DNA from: Rivularia sp. PCC 7116
Lineage (GTDB): Bacteria > Cyanobacteriota > Cyanobacteriia > Cyanobacteriales > Nostocaceae
Length of the DNA: 64,000 nucleotides
Direction of reading: 5' to 3'
NCBI RefSeq assembly: GCF_000316665.1
Contig: NC_019678.1
Location: forward strand, 3,410,001-3,474,000
The notes under the pieces are model-generated. The model searched no databases, was not told the DNA's origin, and saw only the letters and a list, made by a program, of their open reading frames with translations. The translations under genes and the position numbers were made by a program. This document shows positions 1-8,974 of the stretch, piece by piece. The first letter of the stretch is position 1, and every line of letters starts with the position of its first letter.

Positions 1-1
1 C

Positions 2-1537
2 AGTAGTTTGCGAAGCCAAACATTATCAGATGCGACGGGTGGCGATATCAAGATTGATGCAAGCAAATTAGTTATTAAAGATGGTGGTGCTATATCAGGT
101 TATAATTTCGGTTCTAAGTTTGGTCCTAATATTAAAATAAAAGCTTCAGATTACGTTGAAAATATAGGTAGTTCAGCACAAAGGATTTTTGCTAGCTTTA
201 TTGTTACTAATACTTTTAATTCCGGAAATGGAGGAGATATTGATATATCAACAAATCGATTCGCTTCCCTGGATGGTTCTACCGTTAGTTCTTCAACTTT
301 TTCTAGTGGAAATGCTGGTAATTTGACAATAGATGCTCGCGAATCTATAGAAGTAATCGGTTTTGAGCAAGCTAACCTTAAAACAAGTATTTTAACCTCT
401 TTAACTTTTAATAGTGGTAAAGGTGGTAATTTAATCTTAAATACAAAAAAGCTAATAGTTGCAGATAGTGGCAGAGTAGATGCTTCTACTGTTGGTAGCG
501 GAGCAGCAGGAAGTATTACTATTAATGCTTCTGAGAAAGTAGAAATCAATGGTTCTGTTCCAATATCTTCCATAGGAAGTCGAATTACATCTTCTGCTGA
601 CATTGCAGACAAATTATTACAAGAAGTATTTGGAATTCCGCTAGTTCTTACCGGAGAATCGGGAGCAATTACTATTAATACCAATCAACTAAATATTTTA
701 GACGGTGCTTTGCTAGCAGTTAAAAATGATGGTTCTGGTAATGCTGGAAAACTACAGGTAAAAGCCGATTCTATTAACATTAATAATCAAGGAAGTATCA
801 GCGCTACTACTACAACCGGTGGAGGTGGTGATATTAATTTAAATACCAAAAGTTTACTACTGCGAGGCAACAGTAATATTTCTGCGACTGCTGCTGCTGG
901 TGATGGAGGAAATATTAATATCAATACTCAAGTTCTCGCAGCGCTACAAAATAGCGATATTACAGCGAATTCGGAAGGCAGTTTCGGGGGAAAAGTAACC
1001 ATTAATGCAAAAGGTGTTTTAGGTACTAAATTGAGAGAATCTTTGACTCCAAAAAGTGATATTACTGCAACTTCTGGTAGAGGAGCAGAATTTAATGGTG
1101 TTGTTGATATTAATACTATTACTTTTAATCCTAATTTTAAATTAGTCGAACTACCAACAGGACTAGCTGATTCTAATCAAAAAATAGTTGCCGGATGTAT
1201 TGCAAATCGAGCTAGCAATTTTACAGTGATTGGACGCGGTGGATTACCTGAAAATCCCAGTAAACTGTTTGTAGGAAATAGTCCAATAGTTGACTTAGCT
1301 GATTTAGTTCCGACATCAGAAAATCAACAAAGTTATATTTATTCTACATCTTCAGAAGCATCAATAAATAATTCAATAAATAATTCAATTAATAAAAACA
1401 AAAAAGAAATAGTTGAAGCCAAAGGATGGATTTTAGACGCACAAGGTAACATTGAATTTGTTGCAGAAAATCCAGAGGCGATCGACCATTCTGAAAGATT
1501 ACAGAATGTCAACTGTCAGATAATTCGCTCAAGTTAA
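2..1537 (+). CDS. Two-partner-secretion (filamentous haemagglutinin-like) exoprotein, C-terminal part
   Basis: The reading frame is open from the window edge, so the start lies upstream and only the last 511 residues or so are visible. The protein is a repetitive, low-complexity chain of short G-[GN]-[DN]-[IL]-x-[IL]-[ND] strands, as expected for a right-handed beta-helix exported by a TpsB porin. The last ~150 residues (ELPTGL, a C-x-A-N-R-ASNF segment, GRGGLPENP, EAKGW, GNIEFVAENP) form the conserved tail of the cyanobacterial TPS/S-layer-like family. The gene 103 bp downstream is a full-length paralogue with nearly the same tail, so this is a tandem pair. No TpsB transporter gene is in the window. 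Role (surface adhesion or secretion) is inferred from the family only. Confidence 0.85.
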   Translation, partial: SSLRSQTLSDATGGDIKIDASKLVIKDGGAISGYNFGSKFGPNIKIKASDYVENIGSSAQRIFASFIVTNTFNSGNGGDIDISTNRFASLDGSTVSSSTFSSGNAGNLTIDARESIEVIGFEQANLKTSILTSLTFNSGKGGNLILNTKKLIVADSGRVDASTVGSGAAGSITINASEKVEINGSVPISSIGSRITSSADIADKLLQEVFGIPLVLTGESGAITINTNQLNILDGALLAVKNDGSGNAGKLQVKADSININNQGSISATTTTGGGGDINLNTKSLLLRGNSNISATAAAGDGGNININTQVLAALQNSDITANSEGSFGGKVTINAKGVLGTKLRESLTPKSDITATSGRGAEFNGVVDINTITFNPNFKLVELPTGLADSNQKIVAGCIANRASNFTVIGRGGLPENPSKLFVGNSPIVDLADLVPTSENQQSYIYSTSSEASINNSINNSINKNKKEIVEAKGWILDAQGNIEFVAENPEAIDHSERLQNVNCQIIRSS

Positions 1538-1640
1538 TATTTTAGATGTTTTGTGTTATTTTTCTGATTTATGGGAAGTCTATAAATAAGCATTGCTTCT
1601 TTCAAGCAGAAGTTATCTATAGATTTATCAGGGAAAAATA

Positions 1641-4175
1641 ATGTTCAATCATCAAGCCATTTTTTTAGGTTTAGCATTGGCGTTTGCATTTACACAAGTT
1701 CGTCAAGCTAAAGCCCAATTAATACCAGATAACACTTTCGGAAAAGAAAATTCTCTAGTTAATTCTATTAACTCTCTTGAAGATAGAATTGATGGTGGTG
1801 CAATTCGCGGTTCTAATCTGTTTCATAGTTTTGAAGAATTTAATATTGGTAATAATAGAAGCGTTTATTTTAATAATCCAACTGCAATTCAAAATATTTT
1901 AACTAGGGTTACTGGTAATAATGCATCGCAAATTTTGGGTAAATTGGGAGTCTTAGGAAATGCTAATTTATTTTTAATTAATCCTAACGGAATTATTTTT
2001 GGTAAAGATGCGAGCTTGGATATTAACGGTTCGTTTGTTGGCAGCACGGCGAGTTTTATTAACTTTACGGATGGAACAGAATTTAGTGCAGTTTCACCAG
2101 AAAAGCCATTATTAACAATCAGTACACCTATCGGTTTGGGAATGGGGAATAATCCGGGTGAAATTCGCGTTCAAGGTGATGGACACTCTATAGTTGGTGA
2201 TGGTTTAGAATTTCCTTTTGTAGATAGCAGCACAAAAGGTTTAGAAGTTGCACCAGGAAAGACAATCGCTTTAATTGGTGGAAATATTGTATTAGAAGGG
2301 GGTTTGCTAAAAACAAAATTTGGAAGAATTGAATTAGCTAGTGTTGCTTCCGGTAAGGTTAATTTTACCCCAAATTTACAACTTAGCTACGATAATGCTC
2401 AAAGTTTTCAAGATATTAAACTATCTCAAGAAGCATTGCTTGATGCAACAAATTCTTTACAGAATCCTTCAGATACAGGTAACAGCATAAATCAGAATTT
2501 TGCAGATGCCGGTTCAATAAATATCAAAGCAAAGAAAATTTCTTTAACAGGTAATTCATATATACTTCTGCAAAATCAAGTAAATATAGAAAATTTACCT
2601 CCTGGAACTATAAATATTGATGCTACAGAGTCTTTAGAAATTAACGATAGTGTTATCAGAACTCAATCATTTTTAACAGGAAAAGGCGGAGATATTAAAG
2701 TAAAAACAAAACTGTTAATGATGAAAGACAGCGGTATTATTACAGTGTCTAATTACGGTTTAAATTCTGGTGGAGATATCAATATCGAAGCATCAGATTC
2801 TATTGAAATAATTGGTTCTTCAATTCTAGACAGAGCACCTAGTAGCATTACTACTATCGCTTTTAATTCTGGCGATGGAGGAAATATAAATACATCAACT
2901 AACAAGTTGAAACTGATTGATGGAGGAATTATTAGTTCTACAACCTTTAATAGTGGTAATACAGGAAATTTAACTATAAATGCTCGCGAATTTGTCAAAG
3001 TAATTGGTCTTGGATCGAGTTTTACTGGTGCTAGTTTTTTATCTTCTTTAACTTTAGGTAGCGGTGATGGTGGAAATTTAACTTTGAATACCCAAAGATT
3101 AACTGTTAAAGATGGAGGAAGGGTAGATGCTTCAACTGGTAATAGTGGAGCAGCAGGAAGTATTACAATTAATGCTTCCGACAAAGTAGAGCTAGCTGGT
3201 TCTGGTACTATTCGAGAAGTTGTTATTCCCAGTTTGATTACATCTTCTGCTGATATTGCAGATAAATCACTACAAGAAATTTTAGGAATTCCAGTAATTC
3301 TTAACGGAGATTCGGGAACAGTTACTATTAATACGAATCAATTAAATATTGCTGACGGTGCTTTGTTGGCAGTTAAAAATGATGGTTCTGGTAATGCTGG
3401 AAAACTACAAGTAAAGGCTGATTCTATTAGTATCAAAAATCGAGGAAATATCAACGCTACTACCGCTTCAGGTAGAGGTGGAGATATAAATTTACAAACC
3501 CAAAATTTACTATTAAGAGATAACAGTAATATTTCTGCTACTGCTGGTGATGGTGATGGAGGAAATATAAATATTGATACTCAAGTTCTTGCTGCGCTAC
3601 AAAATAGCGATATTTCTGCTAATTCCGAAGGAAGTTTTGGAGGTAAAGTAGCTATTAATGCAAAAGGAATTTTTGGTACCCAATTTAGAGAATTTCTAAC
3701 CCCAGAAAGTGATATTACTGCGACATCTGGAAAGGGAGGAGAATTTAATGGTGTTGTTGATATCAACACTATTACAATTAATCCTAACTTTAGATTAGCT
3801 GAATTACCAACAGGACTAACCAATTCTAGTCAACAAATTGTTGCTGGATGTAGTGCTTCTAGAGCTAGTAACTTTACAATTGTTGGACGTGGTGGATTAC
3901 CAGAAAGTCCCAATCAACTATTTACAGGAAATATTCCAACAGTCGATTTATTAGATTTAATACCTACATCGAAAAATATGTCAAATGATATTTATTATAG
4001 GTCTTCATCCAATTCAAATAATAATTTCATTCATCAAAACAAGAAAGAAATAGTTGAAGCCAAAGGTTGGATTACAGACACCCAAGGTAACATTGAATTC
4101 GTCGCAAAAGTACCGCGAGTTATCAACAATTCTAGAGGAATAAAAGCAGTTGATTGTCAATCGCTGGTTTCTTAA
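1641..4175 (+). CDS. Two-partner-secretion domain exoprotein (filamentous haemagglutinin N-terminal domain)
   Basis: 844 residues. Residues 1-25 form a signal peptide ending in an AKA-Q type cleavage site. Residues ~30-160 are the TPS domain: FEEFNIG, the NPNGIIFG motif and a following FVGSTA block that in the family directs export through the outer-membrane TpsB porin. The remainder is degenerate beta-helix repeats, ending in the same conserved tail as the upstream gene (ELPTGL, VAGCSASRASNF, GRGGLPESP, EAKGW, GNIEFVA). The ATG follows a GGGAAAAATA stretch and gives the signal peptide exactly at the N-terminus, which supports this start. It is probably a surface or secreted protein. The substrate or partner cannot be read from the sequence, and the dedicated transporter must lie elsewhere. 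Confidence 0.9.
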   Translation: MFNHQAIFLGLALAFAFTQVRQAKAQLIPDNTFGKENSLVNSINSLEDRIDGGAIRGSNLFHSFEEFNIGNNRSVYFNNPTAIQNILTRVTGNNASQILGKLGVLGNANLFLINPNGIIFGKDASLDINGSFVGSTASFINFTDGTEFSAVSPEKPLLTISTPIGLGMGNNPGEIRVQGDGHSIVGDGLEFPFVDSSTKGLEVAPGKTIALIGGNIVLEGGLLKTKFGRIELASVASGKVNFTPNLQLSYDNAQSFQDIKLSQEALLDATNSLQNPSDTGNSINQNFADAGSINIKAKKISLTGNSYILLQNQVNIENLPPGTINIDATESLEINDSVIRTQSFLTGKGGDIKVKTKLLMMKDSGIITVSNYGLNSGGDINIEASDSIEIIGSSILDRAPSSITTIAFNSGDGGNINTSTNKLKLIDGGIISSTTFNSGNTGNLTINAREFVKVIGLGSSFTGASFLSSLTLGSGDGGNLTLNTQRLTVKDGGRVDASTGNSGAAGSITINASDKVELAGSGTIREVVIPSLITSSADIADKSLQEILGIPVILNGDSGTVTINTNQLNIADGALLAVKNDGSGNAGKLQVKADSISIKNRGNINATTASGRGGDINLQTQNLLLRDNSNISATAGDGDGGNINIDTQVLAALQNSDISANSEGSFGGKVAINAKGIFGTQFREFLTPESDITATSGKGGEFNGVVDINTITINPNFRLAELPTGLTNSSQQIVAGCSASRASNFTIVGRGGLPESPNQLFTGNIPTVDLLDLIPTSKNMSNDIYYRSSSNSNNNFIHQNKKEIVEAKGWITDTQGNIEFVAKVPRVINNSRGIKAVDCQSLVS

Positions 4176-4246
4176 ATAAAAAGTAGGGGAGATGGGGAAA
4201 AATTCAATAACCAATTACCAATTCCCCATGCCCAATGCCCAACTCC

Positions 4247-5089
4247 CTACTCTTTTATATACTTACTTCTTGCTTGTTGAGTTGAATGCAATATCTGCTC
4301 TAACGTTGTCCAATCTTCTCGCTCAATCAATTGAACTAATTCATCAAGATTTGAGCGATAATTTTGCAGCGACATTAACAAAGCTTCTCGATTATATTTT
4401 GCCATCATTACTCCTAATTCCGGATTCCCTCCGCCGACGCGGGATGTATCGCGAAAACCCGAACTGGCAAACTTTTGAGCTAGCTGATGCACTTGAGAAT
4501 CAGTTTCTTTATCGCAAGCTGCAATTAATGAAGCACTAGCCATTACCGGTAAATGTGAAATTAAGCTAACTGCTTTGTCGTGTTCCTCTGGGGAACAGTA
4601 ATGAATATTAACCCCCAGTTGACTAATAAGATTTTCAATAACTGTAATTGCCTTTGCCGGAGTTGTATTTATAGGTGTAAGTACGTAAGGCTTATCGCTA
4701 AATAAATTTGAACGTGCAGCTTCTATACCAGAATCATTACTACCTGCCATTGGGTGCCCGCCAACGAAATTTTCCCAAACCGGCGAAATCCCTTTCACAA
4801 TCGGGGTTTTCACCGAACCAACATCAGTTATTACACAAGAACTTGGTAAATAAGCAATCAATTGCTCAAGTGTGGGAATAATAAATCCCAGAGGAGTACA
4901 AATAAATACGACTTCTGCCTCCGATAACAAGCTCATATTTACTGATGCTTGGGAAACAACCCCCAAAGATATTGCTCTTTGAATAGTTGAATCGCGGCGA
5001 CTAACTCCCAAAACATGATGTCCTTGCTTCTTTAAGTCTAAACCTAAAGAACCACCTATTAATCCAAGACCAACTATGCCAATTATCAT
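4247..5089 (-). CDS. tyrA: Prephenate/arogenate dehydrogenase (tyrosine biosynthesis)
   Basis: 280 residues, the normal length for a monofunctional cyanobacterial TyrA. It oxidatively decarboxylates prephenate or, more usually in cyanobacteria, arogenate, using NADP(H), to make tyrosine or its precursor. The N-terminus carries the Rossmann dinucleotide motif GLGLIGGS (residues ~7-14). GGHPMAGS at ~110-117 is the conserved substrate-site block with the catalytic-region histidine, and the C-terminal half is the helical dimerisation domain (SHLPVMASASL, FRDTSRVGGGNPE). No ACT or chorismate-mutase fusion is present. The neighbours are not in the pathway, but a DAHP synthase for the same shikimate route lies 4 kb away on the same strand. 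Cofactor and substrate preference are inferred from the phylum, not read from the sequence. Confidence 0.93.
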   Translation of the reverse strand: MIIGIVGLGLIGGSLGLDLKKQGHHVLGVSRRDSTIQRAISLGVVSQASVNMSLLSEAEVVFICTPLGFIIPTLEQLIAYLPSSCVITDVGSVKTPIVKGISPVWENFVGGHPMAGSNDSGIEAARSNLFSDKPYVLTPINTTPAKAITVIENLISQLGVNIHYCSPEEHDKAVSLISHLPVMASASLIAACDKETDSQVHQLAQKFASSGFRDTSRVGGGNPELGVMMAKYNREALLMSLQNYRSNLDELVQLIEREDWTTLEQILHSTQQARSKYIKE

Positions 5090-5157
5090 ACTTAATTTCT
5101 ATAAGAGGGTGGGAGGGGGAAGAGTGGGAAGAGGGGGTAGAGGGAGAAGAATAAATA

Positions 5158-5229
5158 ATTATTATCAATTATCAATTACCAATACTCAATTACCAATGCC
5201 CAATGCCCAATGCCCAATTATCAATTAGA
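5158..5229. repeat. Short tandem repeat cluster (ATTATCA / CCCAATG heptamers)
   Basis: Between tyrA and the pentapeptide gene the sequence alternates near-perfect 7-mers (TTATCAA, TTACCAA, TGCCCAA), including three consecutive copies of a CCAATGC-type unit. It is non-coding on both strands. Similar arrays occur in many other gaps of this window. Confidence 0.8.
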
Positions 5230-5282
5230 TATTACTTAATTTCTAGATAATTTACCAATTATAAAAATCAGAGGTAGCATCA

Positions 5283-6842
5283 ATGAATGTAGATAAATTT
5301 TTAGAAAAATACGCTCTTGGATTTACGGATTTTAGCGGGGTTGAACTTCCCGAAGCTAATTTATGCGGGGTAAAGCTTAGCGGTATAGATTTGAGCCATG
5401 CCAATTTAAGCATAGTAAACCTGAGTGGTGCTAATCTTACTAAAGCTAATTTAAGCTACGCTCAACTTAATGTTGCAAGGCTTAGCGGCGCTTACCTTGA
5501 AGGTGCAAATCTCACTAAAGCTAGTTTGAATGTAGCGAATTTGATTCGAGCTAATTTAAATAATGCTCAATTAGTTCAAGCTTCTTTGATACGAGGTGAA
5601 TTAATTCGCGCTGATTTTAGCCGTGCTAATTTACGAGAAGCAAATTTAAGCAATGCCGACTTACGGGAAGCTACGCTGCGTCATGCGGTTTTACGTGGTG
5701 CGAATTTAAATCAAGCTTGTTTTAAAGGTGCTTCCTTAGTTGCGGCTAACTTGGAACAAGCAACTTTAAATAGTACCGATTTAGTAAGGGCTGACTTAAG
5801 CGGTGCTAATTTACGAGAAGCCGAACTTCGACAGGTAAATATGTTTCGCGCTAATCTGTGCGGTGCTAATCTGTGCGATGCAAATCTTCGATGGGCTGAC
5901 TTGAGAGGTGCTAATTTGTCTTGGGCTGATTTAAGCGGTGCAAAATTGAGCGGTGCTAACTTAACTGGTGCTAATTTAAGCAATGCGAATTTGACTAATA
6001 CAAGTTTGGTACATGCCGATTTAACTGAAGCAAAATTAATTCAAGCTGAATGGGTTGGTGCCGATTTGACTGGCGCAACTTTAACCGGTGCAAAGCTCTA
6101 TGGTACATCTCGCTTTGGTTTAAAAACCGATATGTTGATTTGTGAATGGGTAGATTTAAGTCCAAAAGGCGATCGCTCAATTATCCATAACTTAAACGCT
6201 GAAGATTCAGGAGATTTTTTCAACGAAACTCCTCCGACTATTCGTATTATTATAGATCGACCTTTAGATCCAGAAGCCAATTTTGCTTTAGCAGGTGCGT
6301 ATTTTCAAATAACTCAAAAATATCAAGGATTAAAACAACCCCCGAGCATGGAAATTGGTCGCCGTCGCACTGTTTTTACTTTCCGTGTAGATAGCGATGA
6401 AAGTCTATTTCCTGTGGCTTATATGGCAATTCTTCCTTTTAAAGATGCTGCCCCAACTCAAAAAAGTATATATACGGCAATAGAAATGATTGCTCGTAAA
6501 GATATAGACGAGCGGTTGATTAGCGCCCAAAAAATTCACCAACTAACTATTTTATTAGAGCAAGCGATGCAAAATGTAAATCTGATTAAGGATGCTACAA
6601 AGATTTTAGGAATTGCAGCAAAACTAAACTTTTTTCAAGCCCCTACGCAAACAATTTTAACTAATTCTAGTGCGAAAAATTTGATTATTAACGACAACCC
6701 ACATTTTGGTAAAAGGCTAATCGATCATCCCCAAATTGAAGCCGATTTATATGAAGACGAATTAAGCGAACTTGCTAAATCCAGGCAACCAACTCTAGCT
6801 ATGGTTGAAGGTTTCTTTAAAGGTTTTCATTATATTAACTAG
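5283..6842 (+). CDS. Pentapeptide-repeat protein with a separate C-terminal domain
   Basis: 519 residues. From about residue 17 to 265 the sequence is almost uninterrupted A[ND]Lxx pentapeptides (for example LSGANLTKANLS), which fold into a right-handed quadrilateral beta-helix. There is no signal peptide or membrane segment, so it is probably cytoplasmic. Residues ~290-519 are not pentapeptide repeats: they contain a predicted alpha/beta region (IRIIIDRPLDPEANFALAGAYFQ, then a GRRRTVFTFRVD strand) and a helical stretch (DERLISAQKIHQLTILLEQAMQ). I do not recognise that domain by name. The ATG is preceded by AGAGG at a usable distance. Function is unknown; pentapeptide helices generally act as protein-binding or DNA-mimic scaffolds. 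Confidence 0.9.
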   Translation: MNVDKFLEKYALGFTDFSGVELPEANLCGVKLSGIDLSHANLSIVNLSGANLTKANLSYAQLNVARLSGAYLEGANLTKASLNVANLIRANLNNAQLVQASLIRGELIRADFSRANLREANLSNADLREATLRHAVLRGANLNQACFKGASLVAANLEQATLNSTDLVRADLSGANLREAELRQVNMFRANLCGANLCDANLRWADLRGANLSWADLSGAKLSGANLTGANLSNANLTNTSLVHADLTEAKLIQAEWVGADLTGATLTGAKLYGTSRFGLKTDMLICEWVDLSPKGDRSIIHNLNAEDSGDFFNETPPTIRIIIDRPLDPEANFALAGAYFQITQKYQGLKQPPSMEIGRRRTVFTFRVDSDESLFPVAYMAILPFKDAAPTQKSIYTAIEMIARKDIDERLISAQKIHQLTILLEQAMQNVNLIKDATKILGIAAKLNFFQAPTQTILTNSSAKNLIINDNPHFGKRLIDHPQIEADLYEDELSELAKSRQPTLAMVEGFFKGFHYIN

Positions 6843-7169
6843 ATAATTGGGCATAGGGCATAGGGCAATGACCTTGAGACATAATTATTCAGTTAAAATA
6901 TTTCATACTTAATAGTAATTTTTTAATATTTAAAGTTGTTTAAATTTAAATAGACAATATCTATAGTTATTATTTAACAATTATTTAATTCTTTGCAGCG
7001 ATTACAACTCATATAGCGTCGCTATATTAATAGCATATTTAATAAATAGATCGAAAATAATAATACTTAATATCCAATGCCCAATGCCCCATGCCCAATT
7101 TCTAATGCCCAATTTATAATTCTCAAACCATAATAGTATTGATTCCAATAAATATATAGGAGTAGAACA
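6843..7169. other. Non-coding gap with short repeats
   Basis: AT-rich 327-bp gap. It holds two small repeat patches (GGGCATAGGGCATAGGGCA at the left, and TGCCCAATGCCCC-type units near 7075-7115) and presumably the promoter of the next gene, whose AGGAG ribosome site is at 7159-7163. No coding signal was seen on either strand. Confidence 0.6.
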
Positions 7170-7751
7170 ATGTTTAATAAAATGATGGGTCGTACCCGAT
7201 ATGTAGTTTGCCGTATTCTGCTGCATCTAAGCGGTTCGGAAGTTGCGCCTATTTTAGGAGTATTAAACCGTAGCGCTTCAGAAGCGATTGATGCTGAAGG
7301 TGATATGGAGGTAATGGGAGAAGAATTAGTTTCAGTTTGCGAAAATCTATTGCAATACGATGAATCTTGGATGTCTGCTGCTAATGAAGGTGATGTGTTT
7401 TGGAAGGAAGAAGATGCAGGAGACTACTTTCAAGAATTATTTACCGACTCAGCACAGCGTTATTTAAGCGAACCACCAGCTAACTATTCTAATTCTGATG
7501 AATCTTTTAGCGTACCCGTAACCCGGAATGTAGTGGTGATGATTACTGTCGCTTATGAAGGAGAAGTTCCGCAATTAGAAGATGATTTGTCAAATATTGC
7601 TGCCCTTCAAGAAGCTTTAAAAGCTTTAATAGATTTAAATTACAAAAATAAATTACGAGCAGTTCAGGTACACTTTTCCCCCGCACAGTTAGGTGATGAA
7701 CTTACAAACGACCAGTTATTACAGCATTTTACAGAATTAATTCCTTTGTAA
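7170..7751 (+). CDS. DUF1517-type protein
   Basis: 193 residues, soluble, no signal peptide. Residues ~115-193 contain the block typical of cyanobacterial/plastid DUF1517 proteins: a hydrophobic strand (VVVMITVAYEG), an acidic segment with LQEALKAL, a strand RAVQVHFSP, and a terminal LTNDQLLQHFTELIPL helix. The N-terminal 110 residues are helical and acidic. Usual family members are longer and start with a membrane anchor and glycine-rich segment, both missing here, so this is a short soluble variant. AGGAG lies 6 nt before the ATG. The assignment is from pattern recognition of the C-terminal block; biochemical role unknown. Confidence 0.75.
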   Translation: MFNKMMGRTRYVVCRILLHLSGSEVAPILGVLNRSASEAIDAEGDMEVMGEELVSVCENLLQYDESWMSAANEGDVFWKEEDAGDYFQELFTDSAQRYLSEPPANYSNSDESFSVPVTRNVVVMITVAYEGEVPQLEDDLSNIAALQEALKALIDLNYKNKLRAVQVHFSPAQLGDELTNDQLLQHFTELIPL

Positions 7752-7763
7752 ATAAAGTTAATC

Positions 7764-7837
7764 GGTAATGGGTAATGGGTAATGGGTAATTGGAACTCCT
7801 CACTCCTTACTCCTAACTCCTGACTCCTTCGGTTCTC
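7764..7837. repeat. Short tandem repeats (GGTAATG x4, then ACTCCTx units)
   Basis: Four consecutive GGTAATG-type heptamers run directly into CACTCCTTACTCCTAACTCC-type units. Non-coding spacer between two same-strand genes. Confidence 0.8.
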
Positions 7838-7899
7838 CGTACCTAACGCCCTCACAAAGAAGTTGTTAAGCTCAAAGATAGAAGAACAATTACCAAATC

Positions 7900-8805
7900 A
7901 TGACAATTTTGCGTAAATTTACAGCGGTTTTTTTAGCCTTGAGTTTGTGTTTTACTACAGTCGCTTGCGGCGGTGGTACAACAACAAGCACCCCGCAAGC
8001 TAGAAATGTAACTCGAACTACCACCAACACCAGAATTAGTGATGGTGAGTATCCCGTACAGCAAGCTAGTTATAACGATGCTGATGGAGAATATACGCTA
8101 TTTCTATTAAATAGCCCTACTCCAACTTTTAAAACCGACAAGTTACAAATGGCTCGTCTTACGGAAGAACAAATCAAAGAAGGTAAAAGTAACTATTTAA
8201 AAGTTGAAAACGGACAACCCGCACTTTATTTAACACCAGATTTTAAAATCGAATACACTCAAAACGTTACTGAAACCAGAACAGACCCCGATACCGGACA
8301 GCAGCGAACAGTTGTAGTTCAGCGCAACAACGGCTTCTGGGCACCTTTTGCTGGTGCAGTTGCCGGTCAAGCGATTGGTAGTTTATTATTTAGACCGCAG
8401 TATTATGTACCACCCGCATATCAGCCAGGAAGGTCTGTATATACAGGCTTTGGTGGTTATGGTAATAGTTACGATGTAGCAGTAGATAGATATCGTCAGC
8501 GCTACAACGAACCACCAGCAGCAGTCAGAAATCGTACCACTTTCCGCACCACAGGAAACGCTAGAAGAAGAAATCGTGGAAATTCAGGTTTCGGAACTAA
8601 TAGAAGCACTACTCCCCGTACAAGCACTGGTAACAGTCGCTCTACAGGTTCCGGATTTGGCAGCAGTACCCTCAAACAATCGGGTAAATCCAGGTCAGTA
8701 AGAAACCGTCCTTCTAACAGCAGTTTCGGCAGCGGAACCCGCTCTCGTTCCACCAGAAGCCGCAGTCGTAGCGGTGGTTTTGGTAGCGGACGCAGAAGAA
8801 GATAA
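7900..8805 (+). CDS. Putative lipoprotein with Arg/Ser/Gly-rich tail
   Basis: 301 residues. Residues 1-22 are a lipoprotein signal peptide, and the lipobox TVAC places the acylated cysteine at residue 23, followed by GGG. Residues ~35-135 form a soluble domain of unknown type. Residues ~148-165 are a small glycine-zipper-like segment (PFAGAVAGQAIGSLLF). From ~200 to the end the protein is a basic, low-complexity Arg/Ser/Gly/Phe tail with repeated SGFGS / GFGTN units, finishing in GSGRRRR. Such a tail suggests binding to an anionic polymer such as peptidoglycan, polysaccharide or nucleic acid; that is inference. I do not recognise a named family. Confidence 0.85.
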   Translation: MTILRKFTAVFLALSLCFTTVACGGGTTTSTPQARNVTRTTTNTRISDGEYPVQQASYNDADGEYTLFLLNSPTPTFKTDKLQMARLTEEQIKEGKSNYLKVENGQPALYLTPDFKIEYTQNVTETRTDPDTGQQRTVVVQRNNGFWAPFAGAVAGQAIGSLLFRPQYYVPPAYQPGRSVYTGFGGYGNSYDVAVDRYRQRYNEPPAAVRNRTTFRTTGNARRRNRGNSGFGTNRSTTPRTSTGNSRSTGSGFGSSTLKQSGKSRSVRNRPSNSSFGSGTRSRSTRSRSRSGGFGSGRRRR

Positions 8806-8974
8806 AGAAAGGTTAGCAGTTGGGCATGGGGAATTGGGCATTGGGCATAGGTAATTGGGAATTGCTTAAAGAGTGATGGGGTAATGTGATGATGATTTTT
8901 TATTTTCTTCCTCCCTCACTCCCTCACTCCTTCACTCCCTCACTCCTTCTTCCCCCTCTCCCCACAACTAACAA
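8806..8974. repeat. Intergenic short repeats between convergent genes
   Basis: Contains GGGCATGGGGAATTGGGCAT-type units, a pyrimidine run of CACTCC(C/T)T units at 8921-8950, and ACTAACA/ACTAACC heptamers up to the aroF stop codon. It separates the convergent lipoprotein and DAHP synthase genes. No clear intrinsic terminator was seen. Confidence 0.7.

Noticed and set aside
4192-4539. Open frame on the plus strand across the tyrA 3' end
   Set aside because: It is antisense to the tyrA coding sequence, and its N-terminus is translated from the intergenic CCAATGCCC-type repeats.
5711-6280. Antisense open frames within the pentapeptide gene
   Set aside because: They arise from the regular repeat structure and have highly biased composition; the plus-strand frame is clearly the gene.
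7002-7226. Minus-strand frame across the start of the DUF1517-type gene
   Set aside because: It overlaps the 5' end of a clear gene and contains repeat-derived residues.
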